The notes under the pieces: model-generated | Told to the model about the DNA's origin: nothing | The model's input: only the letters and a program-made list of their open reading frames with translations | Database searches by the model: none | DNA from: Paenibacillus silagei | GTDB taxonomy: Bacteria > Bacillota > Bacilli > Paenibacillales > Paenibacillaceae | DNA: 64,000 nt | Direction of reading: 5' to 3' | Assembly (NCBI RefSeq): GCF_017874735.1 | Contig: NZ_JAGGLV010000026.1 | Coordinates: forward strand, 1 to 64,000 | Program-made: the position numbers and the translations under genes | Shown: piece by piece, positions 47,604 to 56,203 of the stretch | Numbering within the stretch: the stretch's first letter is position 1 | Layout: each line of letters begins with the position of its first letter

Positions 47604-47950
47604 CAAAAAAAGGCCTTTCCTCCCGGTAAAGGGACGAAAAGACCGTGGTACCACCCTTGTTAGAAGGCCGTACGCTTCCCTTAAGAGCACTATTCCCTCT
47701 TTCGGTGCGGCAAAGACCTGTCTCACTTTATACAGAAATAACGGTCTGCGGCCGGTCCCCCCTACTAGCGCTCTTCAAGCACATTCAGGGAACTGCTCCG
47801 GAGTGAACTTCGGCAGCTCTGCTCTCTTAGAAACGCTCTCAATCTGCGGCGCTTCCTCCCTGTAAGCCAGGCACTGCGTACTCTTCTCCATCATTGCATG
47901 TATGCGGATTATAACCTCTGCACTTCGATCCTCCACTTGGGAAGATATGC
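47604..47950 (-). ncRNA. T-box leader (tRNA-Phe) of pheST
   Basis: The conserved T-box sequence AGGGTGGTACCACGG is followed by TCTTTTCGTCCC, the arm that forms the antiterminator or the terminator. The terminator stem GGTCTTTTCGTCCC / GGGAGGAAAGGCC ends in seven T at 47611-47604. Upstream is the stem I region. The likely specifier codon is TTC (Phe) at 47807-47805 in GAAGTTCACTCC, before GGAGC. Uncharged tRNA-Phe would bind and allow read-through into pheS. Confidence 0.92.
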
Positions 47951-47956
47951 CCATCT

Positions 47957-47985
47957 ATTATATGCAAAAACAGCCAGTTTGACAA
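47957..47985 (-). promoter_or_regulatory. Sigma-A promoter of pheST
   Basis: TTGTCA (47985-47980) and perfect TATAAT (47962-47957) are separated by 17 bases on the minus strand. The transcript would begin near 47950, just before the T-box stem I. Confidence 0.85.
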
Positions 47986-48123
47986 GCCGCACAAATTCCG
48001 CTTATTTTTTATCTTTTTTTAAGCTCCCTTTAAGCTTCAGCGCGGTTTGACGGCTTTTTTTTCAGCGGACATTCAGTCAATGTTGATATTTTCCCTTAAG
48101 AGATCACACAAGGAGGAAATTAC

Positions 48124-50670
48124 ATGCTTACAAGAAAAAAAGCATTTGTTCTGCTGCTGCTCAGCACATTTGCCGCAAGTCAAACCGCTGGAAGCCCGGG
48201 AACCGCGGCCTATGCCGCTTCATCCGGTTCAACGGCTGCCACAGCAGCAAGCGCGGTCACGGAAGTCTCCACACTTAACGGTCTAAGTGCGCTCAAGCTC
48301 GGCACCTCGCTTCAGGTGAAGCTGAGCCATGTAGGGATTCAGAGCCAAACCGGCGGTAATATTCTCACCTACACGCTTACCTATACCAACACTGCCGGCA
48401 GCAGCGTCAATCTGGCGGACTATTTCTCCAAAATTGTAACTGCGGGCGGCAGCATCATTAAGGGAATTCCGGTCAGCGCAGACAGTGCGGTCAAGAAAAT
48501 CCCTGCTAAACAAAGCACCAGTCTTACATACTATGCGAATATTGGAACCGCCGCCTCAGTCAAAGGACTCAAAATCAACATCTACGGCTGGAATTTCAGC
48601 GCCGCTAATTATGAACAGCGTATAGGCACGTTCACGATTCCTTCCAATTATTCTCTGTCCTCGCTTACAGGGGAGACCCGAAAGGTTGAACTCGGCGGCA
48701 TTACTGCCGGCACCAAAGCCGAATCCGTGCAAATCTACAAATATAACGGTAAAGTCTATGCCAAGGTCGGGCTTAGCCTAACCAATCTGGGTACCAAAGT
48801 GCTTACAGATCCGGGCTATACCTTGTACCTGAAATCCTCGGGCGGCTCTGTCTTCACGCTTACGCTGGATGACAGCAGCTCCGAATTCAAGCTTCAGCCT
48901 CAGGAGAAGAAGACACTCTATTATATGACCGAGATCCCCTCCTACATGAATCTCAGCAAGATGACGCTGCAGATTGCCAAGCTGGATGAAGGACTCAAGC
49001 TGTACCTGCCTGTCTCTTCCTACGCACTTCCGGCTGCGGTAACTGCAGATTTCACTGTAGCGGCGGGCTATACCAAAAAGGTCTCCATCGACAGCAATCT
49101 GGTAGACTTGCAGCTGCTGAAGGCAAGTGTGCATGCGGATAACGGGAATGGTGTCTGGAGCTATCAGCTCCGGGTGAAGAATACCGGCAGCACAGCCGTT
49201 ACTTTGCCTGCTTATGAGCTTAACGTCAAGTCGGCGGAAGGCTATAGCTTCCCGGTGACGGCCACTGCCTTGAGCAGCCTGACCCTGAAGCCGCTGGAAG
49301 AAAAGCTGATTGAGCTGAGCGCCAGTGTTCCGCTGGAGCTGGCCCAGAATTCGCTGGAGCTGCGAATGATCGCTCCCGCAGCCAGCGCGGATAAAGTAAC
49401 GCTGCCTGTGGCCTATTTCCGCATCCCTTATACGCCTGAGAGACAGATTCATCTCGCCTCTGAGACCAGCGTAACCAATACCTATGGCACCTTCGCTGTC
49501 TCTCTGGACTCGCTGCTGCGTCTGCCTTGGGGCAGCGAGGATCTGGTACAGGCTGTACTAACGATACGCAATGCAACGTCCAAATCCATTACCTTACCTG
49601 CTCTTACCGGCGTACTCCTGGCGGATCAGAAGGATCTCAGTTCCTCTTCGCAGACTTATACGGACAACAGCTCTTCGGTGCTTGCCCCGGGTGCCAGCAC
49701 TCAGATCACGGTTCAAGGCCATATTCCATATACCCTGGATGTCAGACAAATCAAGCTCATCCTCCAGGAGACCAAGGGTACAGAGGTGTCGCAGTTCCTC
49801 ACTCTCAGCACAAGCGACAGCACCGTTAAGAGTGTAGCTCCGGTGGCTGCAGGGGAAGCCTTCAAGATCACCGCCACGGGCAAAAAAGCCACCGTGAAGG
49901 AGCGCTCCACCCTCCTGTATACAGGAACCGGCTCGAACCTGGTGTACAGCGAAGTGGAAATGAACAGCGAAGAAGTCCGGCAGGCAGATCTGGCCCGTCT
50001 GTACGCACAGTTCAGGACTGCTGACGGGCAATATTTTGAAGCGACTGCCAACCAGTCCGAGCTGTCGACCAGCCCTGAAGGCAAAACACTGGTTACCTTC
50101 TGGGCGAAAGTCCCGGCCACACTGGACACCGCAGGTCTTGAGCTGTATATCAGCCAGTCGATTGCGGACGGCAAGCTGACTGCCGCAGGAACGGCTGCGA
50201 CGGGATACGTAAATACTGCAGCGCTGACACTGACACCGGCAGAGGTTACGCCTCTGACCAATCTGGCTTCCGTTCCACTTTTCCCTTATACACTGGCAGT
50301 TACCAGCTCTACAGGAGAACTCACCAAGGGCGCAAGCAGCATTGCTGTGACGTTCAATTACAATCTCAATCAGGATACTACCTACCAGACAGGTGCTTAC
50401 CAGCATAAGCTCATCCTTCAGGTTATCGATCCTTATGGACAGTCTCACGAGAAAGCACTGACACTTGGCACCGACTTGACCCTGGGAACAAACAACTCTT
50501 ATTCTACGACCCTTACCAGCGCCCTGTTCAAAAATCTGAGCTCCGGCACCTACGCCCTTAAATTCTACGATGAATTCCAGGGAGTACGGACAGAGCTCGC
50601 CAGCCAGGCCTATTCCCTTGAGGTTACCGCCAAAGCAACCACCTCTTCCCCCGAAGGAGCTGCACAATGA
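48124..50670 (+). CDS. Large secreted protein of tandem beta modules
   Basis: An 848-residue exported protein with an N-terminal signal peptide (KKAFVLLLLSTFAAS, cleavage near AAYA-AS). The mature part consists of roughly five modules of about 130-150 residues. Each has the pattern VxNTGSxxVTLPxYxLxLKSxxGxxF, then a proline/glutamate turn (LKPLEEKLIELSA) and a final LPVxxFxIP-like strand. It looks like a string of immunoglobulin-like domains. I do not recognise the family. AAGGAGGAAA is seven bases before the ATG. Its stop overlaps the next gene (ATGA), tying it to the MacAB-type exporter. Confidence 0.75.
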   Translation: MLTRKKAFVLLLLSTFAASQTAGSPGTAAYAASSGSTAATAASAVTEVSTLNGLSALKLGTSLQVKLSHVGIQSQTGGNILTYTLTYTNTAGSSVNLADYFSKIVTAGGSIIKGIPVSADSAVKKIPAKQSTSLTYYANIGTAASVKGLKINIYGWNFSAANYEQRIGTFTIPSNYSLSSLTGETRKVELGGITAGTKAESVQIYKYNGKVYAKVGLSLTNLGTKVLTDPGYTLYLKSSGGSVFTLTLDDSSSEFKLQPQEKKTLYYMTEIPSYMNLSKMTLQIAKLDEGLKLYLPVSSYALPAAVTADFTVAAGYTKKVSIDSNLVDLQLLKASVHADNGNGVWSYQLRVKNTGSTAVTLPAYELNVKSAEGYSFPVTATALSSLTLKPLEEKLIELSASVPLELAQNSLELRMIAPAASADKVTLPVAYFRIPYTPERQIHLASETSVTNTYGTFAVSLDSLLRLPWGSEDLVQAVLTIRNATSKSITLPALTGVLLADQKDLSSSSQTYTDNSSSVLAPGASTQITVQGHIPYTLDVRQIKLILQETKGTEVSQFLTLSTSDSTVKSVAPVAAGEAFKITATGKKATVKERSTLLYTGTGSNLVYSEVEMNSEEVRQADLARLYAQFRTADGQYFEATANQSELSTSPEGKTLVTFWAKVPATLDTAGLELYISQSIADGKLTAAGTAATGYVNTAALTLTPAEVTPLTNLASVPLFPYTLAVTSSTGELTKGASSIAVTFNYNLNQDTTYQTGAYQHKLILQVIDPYGQSHEKALTLGTDLTLGTNNSYSTTLTSALFKNLSSGTYALKFYDEFQGVRTELASQAYSLEVTAKATTSSPEGAAQ

Positions 50671-52094
50671 ATAAGAAGAAGATCATCATTATCGCTTCAG
50701 CGATAGTCCTCGTTGCTATTGCAGGGATTGCGGGCTATAAGCTCTGGCCGGATCAGAACCGGCAGATCAATGCCGCTCCGCTGAATACGGCAGTTGCCAG
50801 TAAGGGGGATATCCTGGTGGGTGTCTCGGGTTCAGGTGCAGTATCGGCGATCAACAGCGAGAGCATCCGTACCAAAGAAGCCGGGAAGGTCGATACGGTC
50901 ATGGTTAAGAAAGGCGATGTTGTTAAAAAAGGTGCTGTGCTGATCACATTTGTTGCGGGCGATCTGGACGATAAGCTGAAGGAAGCCACCAAGTCACTGG
51001 AGAATCTCAAGACGGAGCTTGAGAATAAACAGGAGAGCTACAAGACGCTGGCTATGAATAACGCGACAGAGGAAGAGCTGGAATCGGCAAAAAAAGCCAT
51101 TGATAAAGCCAATAGCGATATCGTGGACGGGCAGGAATCCATCGCTGCCATCCATGAAGATATGGCTCCGCCTGATCCGCTGACCGCTCCGATCGATGGA
51201 ACGATCACTGCCGTGAATATTACGGACGGTGAGCAGGCCCAGAATGGTACAGAGCTGTTCACCATGACCGACTACGTGAATCTAAGCGTAACCGTGCAGG
51301 TAGACGAGCTGGACATCCCCAAAATCAAGCTGAATCAAGCCTCTACCATTACACTGGATGCCCTTGAGGACAAATCTTTTACCGGTAAAGTTATAGATAT
51401 CGCCAAAGAAGGGACCTCCTCTAATGGCGTCTCCCTGTTCAACGTCACTGTAGGATTAAATAACTCGGAGGGTGTGCTTATCGGCATGTCTGCGGAGGTG
51501 GCGGTTACGATCGAAGAGAAAAAGGATATTTTGACCGTTCCCATCGAAGCTGTAACGAAGATAAACGGGAAATCCTTCGTCAATGTGCCGGGAACCGGGG
51601 ATGAGCAAGCTAACACAACAGACAGAGATGCTGCTGACTCCAAGCCCCCTGCTGGCGCTGCAGCGGACGGTGAACCCTCCGGTAGTGAAGCGGGGACCCG
51701 AGGCATAGGCGTCCGCGGCGGCAGAGAATTCCAGGGCGGTGAACTTCCGTCTGGAGAGTTCCCTGCTGGTGCGGAGTTCCCCGGCAGAGCAGCCGGAAGC
51801 AAAGGGGCAGCCGGTTTCGCCTCAGGCATGAAACGGATAGCTGTAGAGGTTGGTATACACAATGAGAGCAGCATCGAAATCGTCAGCGGCTTAAGTGAAG
51901 GGGATGAAGTAATCCTCCCGACCGTGATCTCCTCAGGCAATGCCACCTCCCCGCAGCAAGGCGGTATGGGTGGTATGGGCGGCTTCAGCGGCGGAGGAAT
52001 GACCGGCGGGAGCGGTGGCTTTCCCGGCGGGGGCGGCGGCTTCGGCGGCGGTGGCAGCGGCGGAGGCTTCGGCGGAGGCGGTGGCGGACGATGA
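50667..52094 (+). CDS. Membrane-fusion protein, MacA/HlyD type, with Gly-rich tail
   Basis: A 475-residue protein anchored by an N-terminal membrane helix (about 5-23). It has the biotinyl-lipoyl-like halves (VDTVMVKKGDVVKKGAVLITF and TAPIDGTITAVNITDGEQ), a short coiled coil and a beta-barrel domain, as in MacA-type adaptors. Two additions are odd: a low-complexity Gly/Ala/Glu insertion (about 318-390) and a C-terminal tail of about 45 residues that is almost all Gly with Met, Phe and Ser. It lies between the secreted protein and the MacB-type genes with 4-bp overlaps on both sides. Confidence 0.85.
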   Translation: MNKKKIIIIASAIVLVAIAGIAGYKLWPDQNRQINAAPLNTAVASKGDILVGVSGSGAVSAINSESIRTKEAGKVDTVMVKKGDVVKKGAVLITFVAGDLDDKLKEATKSLENLKTELENKQESYKTLAMNNATEEELESAKKAIDKANSDIVDGQESIAAIHEDMAPPDPLTAPIDGTITAVNITDGEQAQNGTELFTMTDYVNLSVTVQVDELDIPKIKLNQASTITLDALEDKSFTGKVIDIAKEGTSSNGVSLFNVTVGLNNSEGVLIGMSAEVAVTIEEKKDILTVPIEAVTKINGKSFVNVPGTGDEQANTTDRDAADSKPPAGAAADGEPSGSEAGTRGIGVRGGREFQGGELPSGEFPAGAEFPGRAAGSKGAAGFASGMKRIAVEVGIHNESSIEIVSGLSEGDEVILPTVISSGNATSPQQGGMGGMGGFSGGGMTGGSGGFPGGGGGFGGGGSGGGFGGGGGGR

Positions 52095-52792
52095 CCGCAC
52101 CAGAGCCGCTGATCCGGGTTGAGAAGATGCAGCACAGCTACACGATGGCCGGAGAATCGATGACGGTTCTGAAGAGCCTGAACTTCAGCATTAATCACGG
52201 TGAATTCGTGGCGATCATCGGTCCGTCAGGTTCAGGCAAGTCCACCCTGATGAACATGCTGGGCTGCCTCGATGTCGCCAATGAAGGCGATTATTTCCTG
52301 GACGGCCAGGAGATCCGCAAGCTGTCTGACAACAGGCTGGCCCAGATCCGCAACGAAAAGATTGGCTTTATATTTCAAAACTTTAATCTATTGCCGAAGT
52401 TATCAGCGGTAGAGAATGTGGAGCTGCCCTTGATCTATCGTGGAATGTCCCACAGGGAGCGCAGAGAAATTGCCCGTAATGCCCTGGTCCGGGTGGGCCT
52501 TGCGAGCAGAATGAATCACCGTCCCTCCGAGCTGTCAGGGGGCCAGCAACAGCGTGTGGCTATTGCCCGCGCCCTTGCCGGAACCCCACCGATTCTGCTT
52601 GCCGATGAGCCAACCGGAGCGCTGGACTCCAAGACAGGCAAGGAGGTTCTGGAGATGATTAAGGAGCTTAACGTACAAGGGCATACCATTATTCTGATCA
52701 CGCATGACCTGGAGATTGCCGAGCAGGCCAAACGGGTGATCCGGATTCAGGATGGGGATCTTGTAGAGGATCGGAAGGTGGTGCCCTCATGA
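52091..52792 (+). CDS. MacB-type ABC transporter ATP-binding protein
   Basis: A 233-residue ATPase of the LolD/MacB class. Walker [13 protein letters not shown] (about 39-50), Q-loop, signature [15 protein letters not shown], Walker [14 protein letters not shown] and the switch His in ILITHDLE are all present. It powers the permease encoded next; the two genes overlap by ATGA. Confidence 0.94.
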   Translation: MTAPEPLIRVEKMQHSYTMAGESMTVLKSLNFSINHGEFVAIIGPSGSGKSTLMNMLGCLDVANEGDYFLDGQEIRKLSDNRLAQIRNEKIGFIFQNFNLLPKLSAVENVELPLIYRGMSHRERREIARNALVRVGLASRMNHRPSELSGGQQQRVAIARALAGTPPILLADEPTGALDSKTGKEVLEMIKELNVQGHTIILITHDLEIAEQAKRVIRIQDGDLVEDRKVVPS

Positions 52793-53961
52793 TGCTGTAC
52801 CAGAGTATGAAAATGGCCTTCAAAAGTATCCTCAGCAGTAAAATAAGAGCCTTTCTTACCATGCTGGGCATTATTATCGGGGTCTCCTCCGTCATTGCAC
52901 TTGTCGCTGTGGGCCAGGGCACCACCTCGCAGATTACAGAGTCCCTAAGCTCTCTGGGCACCAACCAGCTGACCGTCAACATTATGGGCCGCGGAGCCAC
53001 CACTTCGCTGACCTACGAGGAGGCTCTGGCCCTGAATGAGATTGAAGGGGTGGACAATGTATCGCCGGTAATCAGCGGGAACGTTACCGCCAAGCACGGT
53101 ACCGAGAACGTTTCCGTATCCGTTGAAGGCATTACACCTGCTTACGAAGAGGTCCAGGATTTCCATGTGCAATCCGGAAGATTTCTGCTTGAGATGGATA
53201 CAGAATACCGGCAAAAGGTTGCGTTAATCGGATCAGATACGGCGGAGGATCTGTTCGGTACAGATAATCCTGTAGGCCAAAAGGTACAGATCAACGGAAG
53301 CAGCTTCAAGATCGTCGGGCTGCTGGAGAGTAAAGGCTCCACCAGCGTGGGTTCAAGCGATGAGAAGCTACTGATCCCCATCTCTACAGCCGAACGGTTC
53401 CTGCAGAGCAAGGGAGTCCGCTCCATTACCCTCACAACCACTTCAAATGACAATGTGGATGATGTCAAAACCAAGCTGGAAGCCAGCCTTACTGCCAAAT
53501 TCAGTGCCGCCGAGAACGCTTACTCTGTCTTTGATTCCCGGGAGATGCTGGAAACGGTAAATGAAACCAGCGCCACCCTGTCCTTGGCCCTTGGCGGTAT
53601 CGCCGGTATCTCCCTATTTGTAGGCGGGATAGGGATTATGAACATTATGATTGTCTCGGTCAATGAGCGAACCAGAGAGATTGGCATCCGCAAGGCCATC
53701 GGGGCCAAGAAAAAGAACATTATGATGCAGTTCATGATCGAGTCCGTAGTCTTAAGCGGAACCGGAGGCCTGATCGGAGTCGCACTGGGACTTGGCGCCA
53801 GCTGGGCTGTCGGTAACTATACCACCTTGAATGTGGCGCCTTCCTGGAATATGGTCCTGATCTCCTTTTCATTCTCCTTGATCATCGGTGTCCTATTCGG
53901 GATGATTCCTGCAAGCAAAGCAGCAAGAATGCGCCCAATCTATGCGCTGCGCAACGAGTAG
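52789..53961 (+). CDS. MacB/FtsX-type ABC permease
   Basis: A 390-residue permease with one N-terminal membrane helix (about 17-40), a large extracytoplasmic MacB core domain, and three C-terminal membrane helices in the FtsX domain (NERTREIGIRKAIGAKKKNIM is the family loop). Such permeases work by mechanotransmission rather than by transporting through the membrane. With its ATPase and adaptor it would handle an extracellular or membrane-bound substrate; the operon suggests the large secreted protein. Confidence 0.92.
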   Translation: MMLYQSMKMAFKSILSSKIRAFLTMLGIIIGVSSVIALVAVGQGTTSQITESLSSLGTNQLTVNIMGRGATTSLTYEEALALNEIEGVDNVSPVISGNVTAKHGTENVSVSVEGITPAYEEVQDFHVQSGRFLLEMDTEYRQKVALIGSDTAEDLFGTDNPVGQKVQINGSSFKIVGLLESKGSTSVGSSDEKLLIPISTAERFLQSKGVRSITLTTTSNDNVDDVKTKLEASLTAKFSAAENAYSVFDSREMLETVNETSATLSLALGGIAGISLFVGGIGIMNIMIVSVNERTREIGIRKAIGAKKKNIMMQFMIESVVLSGTGGLIGVALGLGASWAVGNYTTLNVAPSWNMVLISFSFSLIIGVLFGMIPASKAARMRPIYALRNE

Positions 53962-53996
53962 CGCCATCCTAGACGCTGCGTTATCATCAGCATTTC

Positions 53997-54040
53997 AATC
54001 CGCCAGTCTCAGATCCCTGGGCTGGCGGATTTTTCTGTTT
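53997..54040 (+). terminator. Terminator of the secreted-protein/MacAB operon
   Basis: AATCCGCCAG pairs with CTGGCGGATT, followed by TTTCTGTTTTATTTTT. Confidence 0.85.
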
Positions 54041-54483
54041 TATTTTTAATGCACAATTGATACCAAAGGGGTATCGTTTGCAGCAAAAGTGGGTAATAGG
54101 ACTCAAAGGTCAGAATACCTTGTACATAGTAGTAGGGTATACATAATAGTTCTTTGTATCGGCTGTAACGGATATGTCTCCACTGTTTCCCCTCCGGCTC
54201 CAGGGTGTGCTTCACGGCCTGTCATCCGCAGCGGAAGCTGACGGGGCTTATTATTTTTTCAGCAATTGCTCTGCTTAAGGGATGTCCTATATACTGGTGA
54301 AAAGAAACCGCGATCTAACCGGAAGTTATTCTTTCTATTGCCTCCTTCTTCCCCTGCTTTCTAGGACTCGCTAACGTATACTCTCTTACATGCCTGCAAG
54401 AAGCCATATTCCGCATAAGGATAAGTTTCGCATGCACCAAAGCTACACCCATGAGATTTGCAAAAGTTCTGTGCGGGGAGAGG
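54041..54483. other. Non-coding stretch before the diguanylate cyclase
   Basis: No convincing gene. A short hairpin GATACC-AAAGG-GGTATC lies near 54060-54076. Short open frames on both strands lack ribosome binding sites. No cyclic-di-GMP riboswitch motif could be recognised, which would have been of interest next to a diguanylate cyclase. Confidence 0.5.
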
Positions 54484-56094
54484 ATGACAGTGGCAGTTTT
54501 TTCGGAAAACAAAAGTACACGCAGACTGATTATATTATTCACATCCATCACCGTTCTTCTGGTTGGGATCAGTGTGGCCTCCCTGCTGTTTCTGAATCAT
54601 ACGATGAACAAATTATCCGATTCGCTGTACAGTGACGTCTACCAGAATTCCGAGCTCATTCTGAACGCCGACCGCGATCTCTATCAGGCAGCCCTTGCGC
54701 TTCAGACCACAGTCGGCGGGGCGCTGACCAGCGCGCAGCGCAGTACGCTGTCGCAGGAATTCGAGGACAATAATGCCCAGGCGCTGCAGCGGGTCAATAC
54801 CGCCCGCTACAATCTGGATGCTGTGAAGAGCCCGTTCAATGGAATGAAGCAGAGCGAGCTGCTGCTGGACGAGCTGAGGAACGAGCTGGATCACTTCGGA
54901 ACCACGCTTACCGTGTGGAGGGATAACGGCCGGGAGCTGATCTCGCAGCGGGTTCAGAAGAGCTGGAATCCCGCCTCTTATTCTGCCCTCACCATACATA
55001 CAGAGCTGAATGAGGTACGGGAAAGCTTGAATCAGGCAGAGGACAAGATTGACACCTATGCAAGCCAAGTGATGACAGAGTTCAATAATCTCAAAAGCTC
55101 CCTGTTCGCCGTCTACTCTGTATTTCTGTTCCTGCTTGTTATGGTCATCATCTATCTCAGCCGCAGACTGATCTCCCTGCAGAACGAAATGCAGGACGAG
55201 CAATCGCTCTACCAGCTGATCGGTGAGACGATGTCCGACTTCATTGTGCTGACAGATCCGAACGGTCTGATCCTGTATGCCTCGCCTTCCCATGCAACTG
55301 CACTGGGCTATGTGCCCAGCAAAGGGGCACCGCTCTCCAACTATATCCGTGAAGCCGAAATCTCCTGGGCCAAGCTCAAGAGTGTGGTACAGTCTTCACC
55401 GAGAATATCCGAGCTGCGCATGCGTTCGGCCGAAGGGCACTGGGTGTGGCTGGAGACCAAGGTTACCCCTATTGCGGGCAGCCGCAATTTCCCGGCACAG
55501 TTCATGCTGGTCTCGCGTGAGATTACCCAGCGCAAGCAATATGAGGAGCGCCTGCACAAGCTGGCCTTCTATGATCATCTGACCGCGATTCCCAACCGTG
55601 CCCATTTCAAAATGTACATGGAGAACCTGATCAACCAGCCCGAGGAGCGCCGGCAGGAGATCGCCGTGGCTCTGCTGGACTGCGACCGCTTCAAGCAGCT
55701 GAACGATACGCTCGGCCATCTGGCCGGAGATGAATTCCTGCAGCTGCTCTCCCGGGAGCTGCAGCAGACCGTGAAGGGCTCCGGCCAGGCCTTCCGGATC
55801 GGCGGAGATGAATTCGCGGTGGTGCTGCACCGGTTCACCAGCCCGCAAATGCTGGACGAGCTGCTGAACCGTCTGCTCCAGCTGTTCAACAAATCCTGGT
55901 CCGTCAACCAGGGCTCCAGCTTCCACACCTCTGCCAGCATCGGCGTGGCCCTGTACCCGCAGCACGGCAGCAGCATCAACGAGCTGCTTCGTGCCGCCGA
56001 TCTTGCGATGTACCGCTCCAAGAACCATGGCGGCAATGAGGCTAATCTGTACAGCGAGCATGTGGATAAGAAGTACAGCGATCAGCGGAACTAG
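54484..56094 (+). CDS. Membrane diguanylate cyclase with PAS domain
   Basis: A 536-residue protein. Membrane segment 1 (about 14-36), an extracellular helical domain with a four-helix-bundle character, membrane segment 2 (near 205-225), a PAS/PAC domain (about 250-370) and a GGDEF domain with RIGGDEFAVVL. It should make cyclic-di-GMP in response to signals at the PAS and extracellular domains. Start is the ATG at 54484 with GGGGAG three to four bases upstream; the earlier in-frame ATG at 54451 has no site. Confidence 0.87.
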   Translation: MTVAVFSENKSTRRLIILFTSITVLLVGISVASLLFLNHTMNKLSDSLYSDVYQNSELILNADRDLYQAALALQTTVGGALTSAQRSTLSQEFEDNNAQALQRVNTARYNLDAVKSPFNGMKQSELLLDELRNELDHFGTTLTVWRDNGRELISQRVQKSWNPASYSALTIHTELNEVRESLNQAEDKIDTYASQVMTEFNNLKSSLFAVYSVFLFLLVMVIIYLSRRLISLQNEMQDEQSLYQLIGETMSDFIVLTDPNGLILYASPSHATALGYVPSKGAPLSNYIREAEISWAKLKSVVQSSPRISELRMRSAEGHWVWLETKVTPIAGSRNFPAQFMLVSREITQRKQYEERLHKLAFYDHLTAIPNRAHFKMYMENLINQPEERRQEIAVALLDCDRFKQLNDTLGHLAGDEFLQLLSRELQQTVKGSGQAFRIGGDEFAVVLHRFTSPQMLDELLNRLLQLFNKSWSVNQGSSFHTSASIGVALYPQHGSSINELLRAADLAMYRSKNHGGNEANLYSEHVDKKYSDQRN

Positions 56095-56146
56095 CACCAG
56101 CGGAAGCTGACTCCTATACTAAGGCTTCTTTAATAACTCTTAGTCC

Positions 56147-56198
56147 AAAAAGAGCTGATTGGTTCCATCCCTGGGGGAGGAACTAATCAGCTCTTCTT
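56147..56198. terminator. Bidirectional terminator
   Basis: AAGAGCTGATTGGTTCC and GGAACTAATCAGCTCTT form a long stem between convergent cyclase and pullulanase genes, with A and T runs on each side. Confidence 0.85.
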
Positions 56199-56203
56199 AT
56201 GTT

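Noticed and set aside
47571-47726. N-terminal extension of PheS
   Set aside because: The extra codons run through the T-box terminator and antiterminator; PheS homologues start at the ATG at 47567.
54041-54483. Cyclic-di-GMP riboswitch before the cyclase gene
   Set aside because: No recognisable conserved aptamer sequence on the + strand; only a short hairpin is seen.
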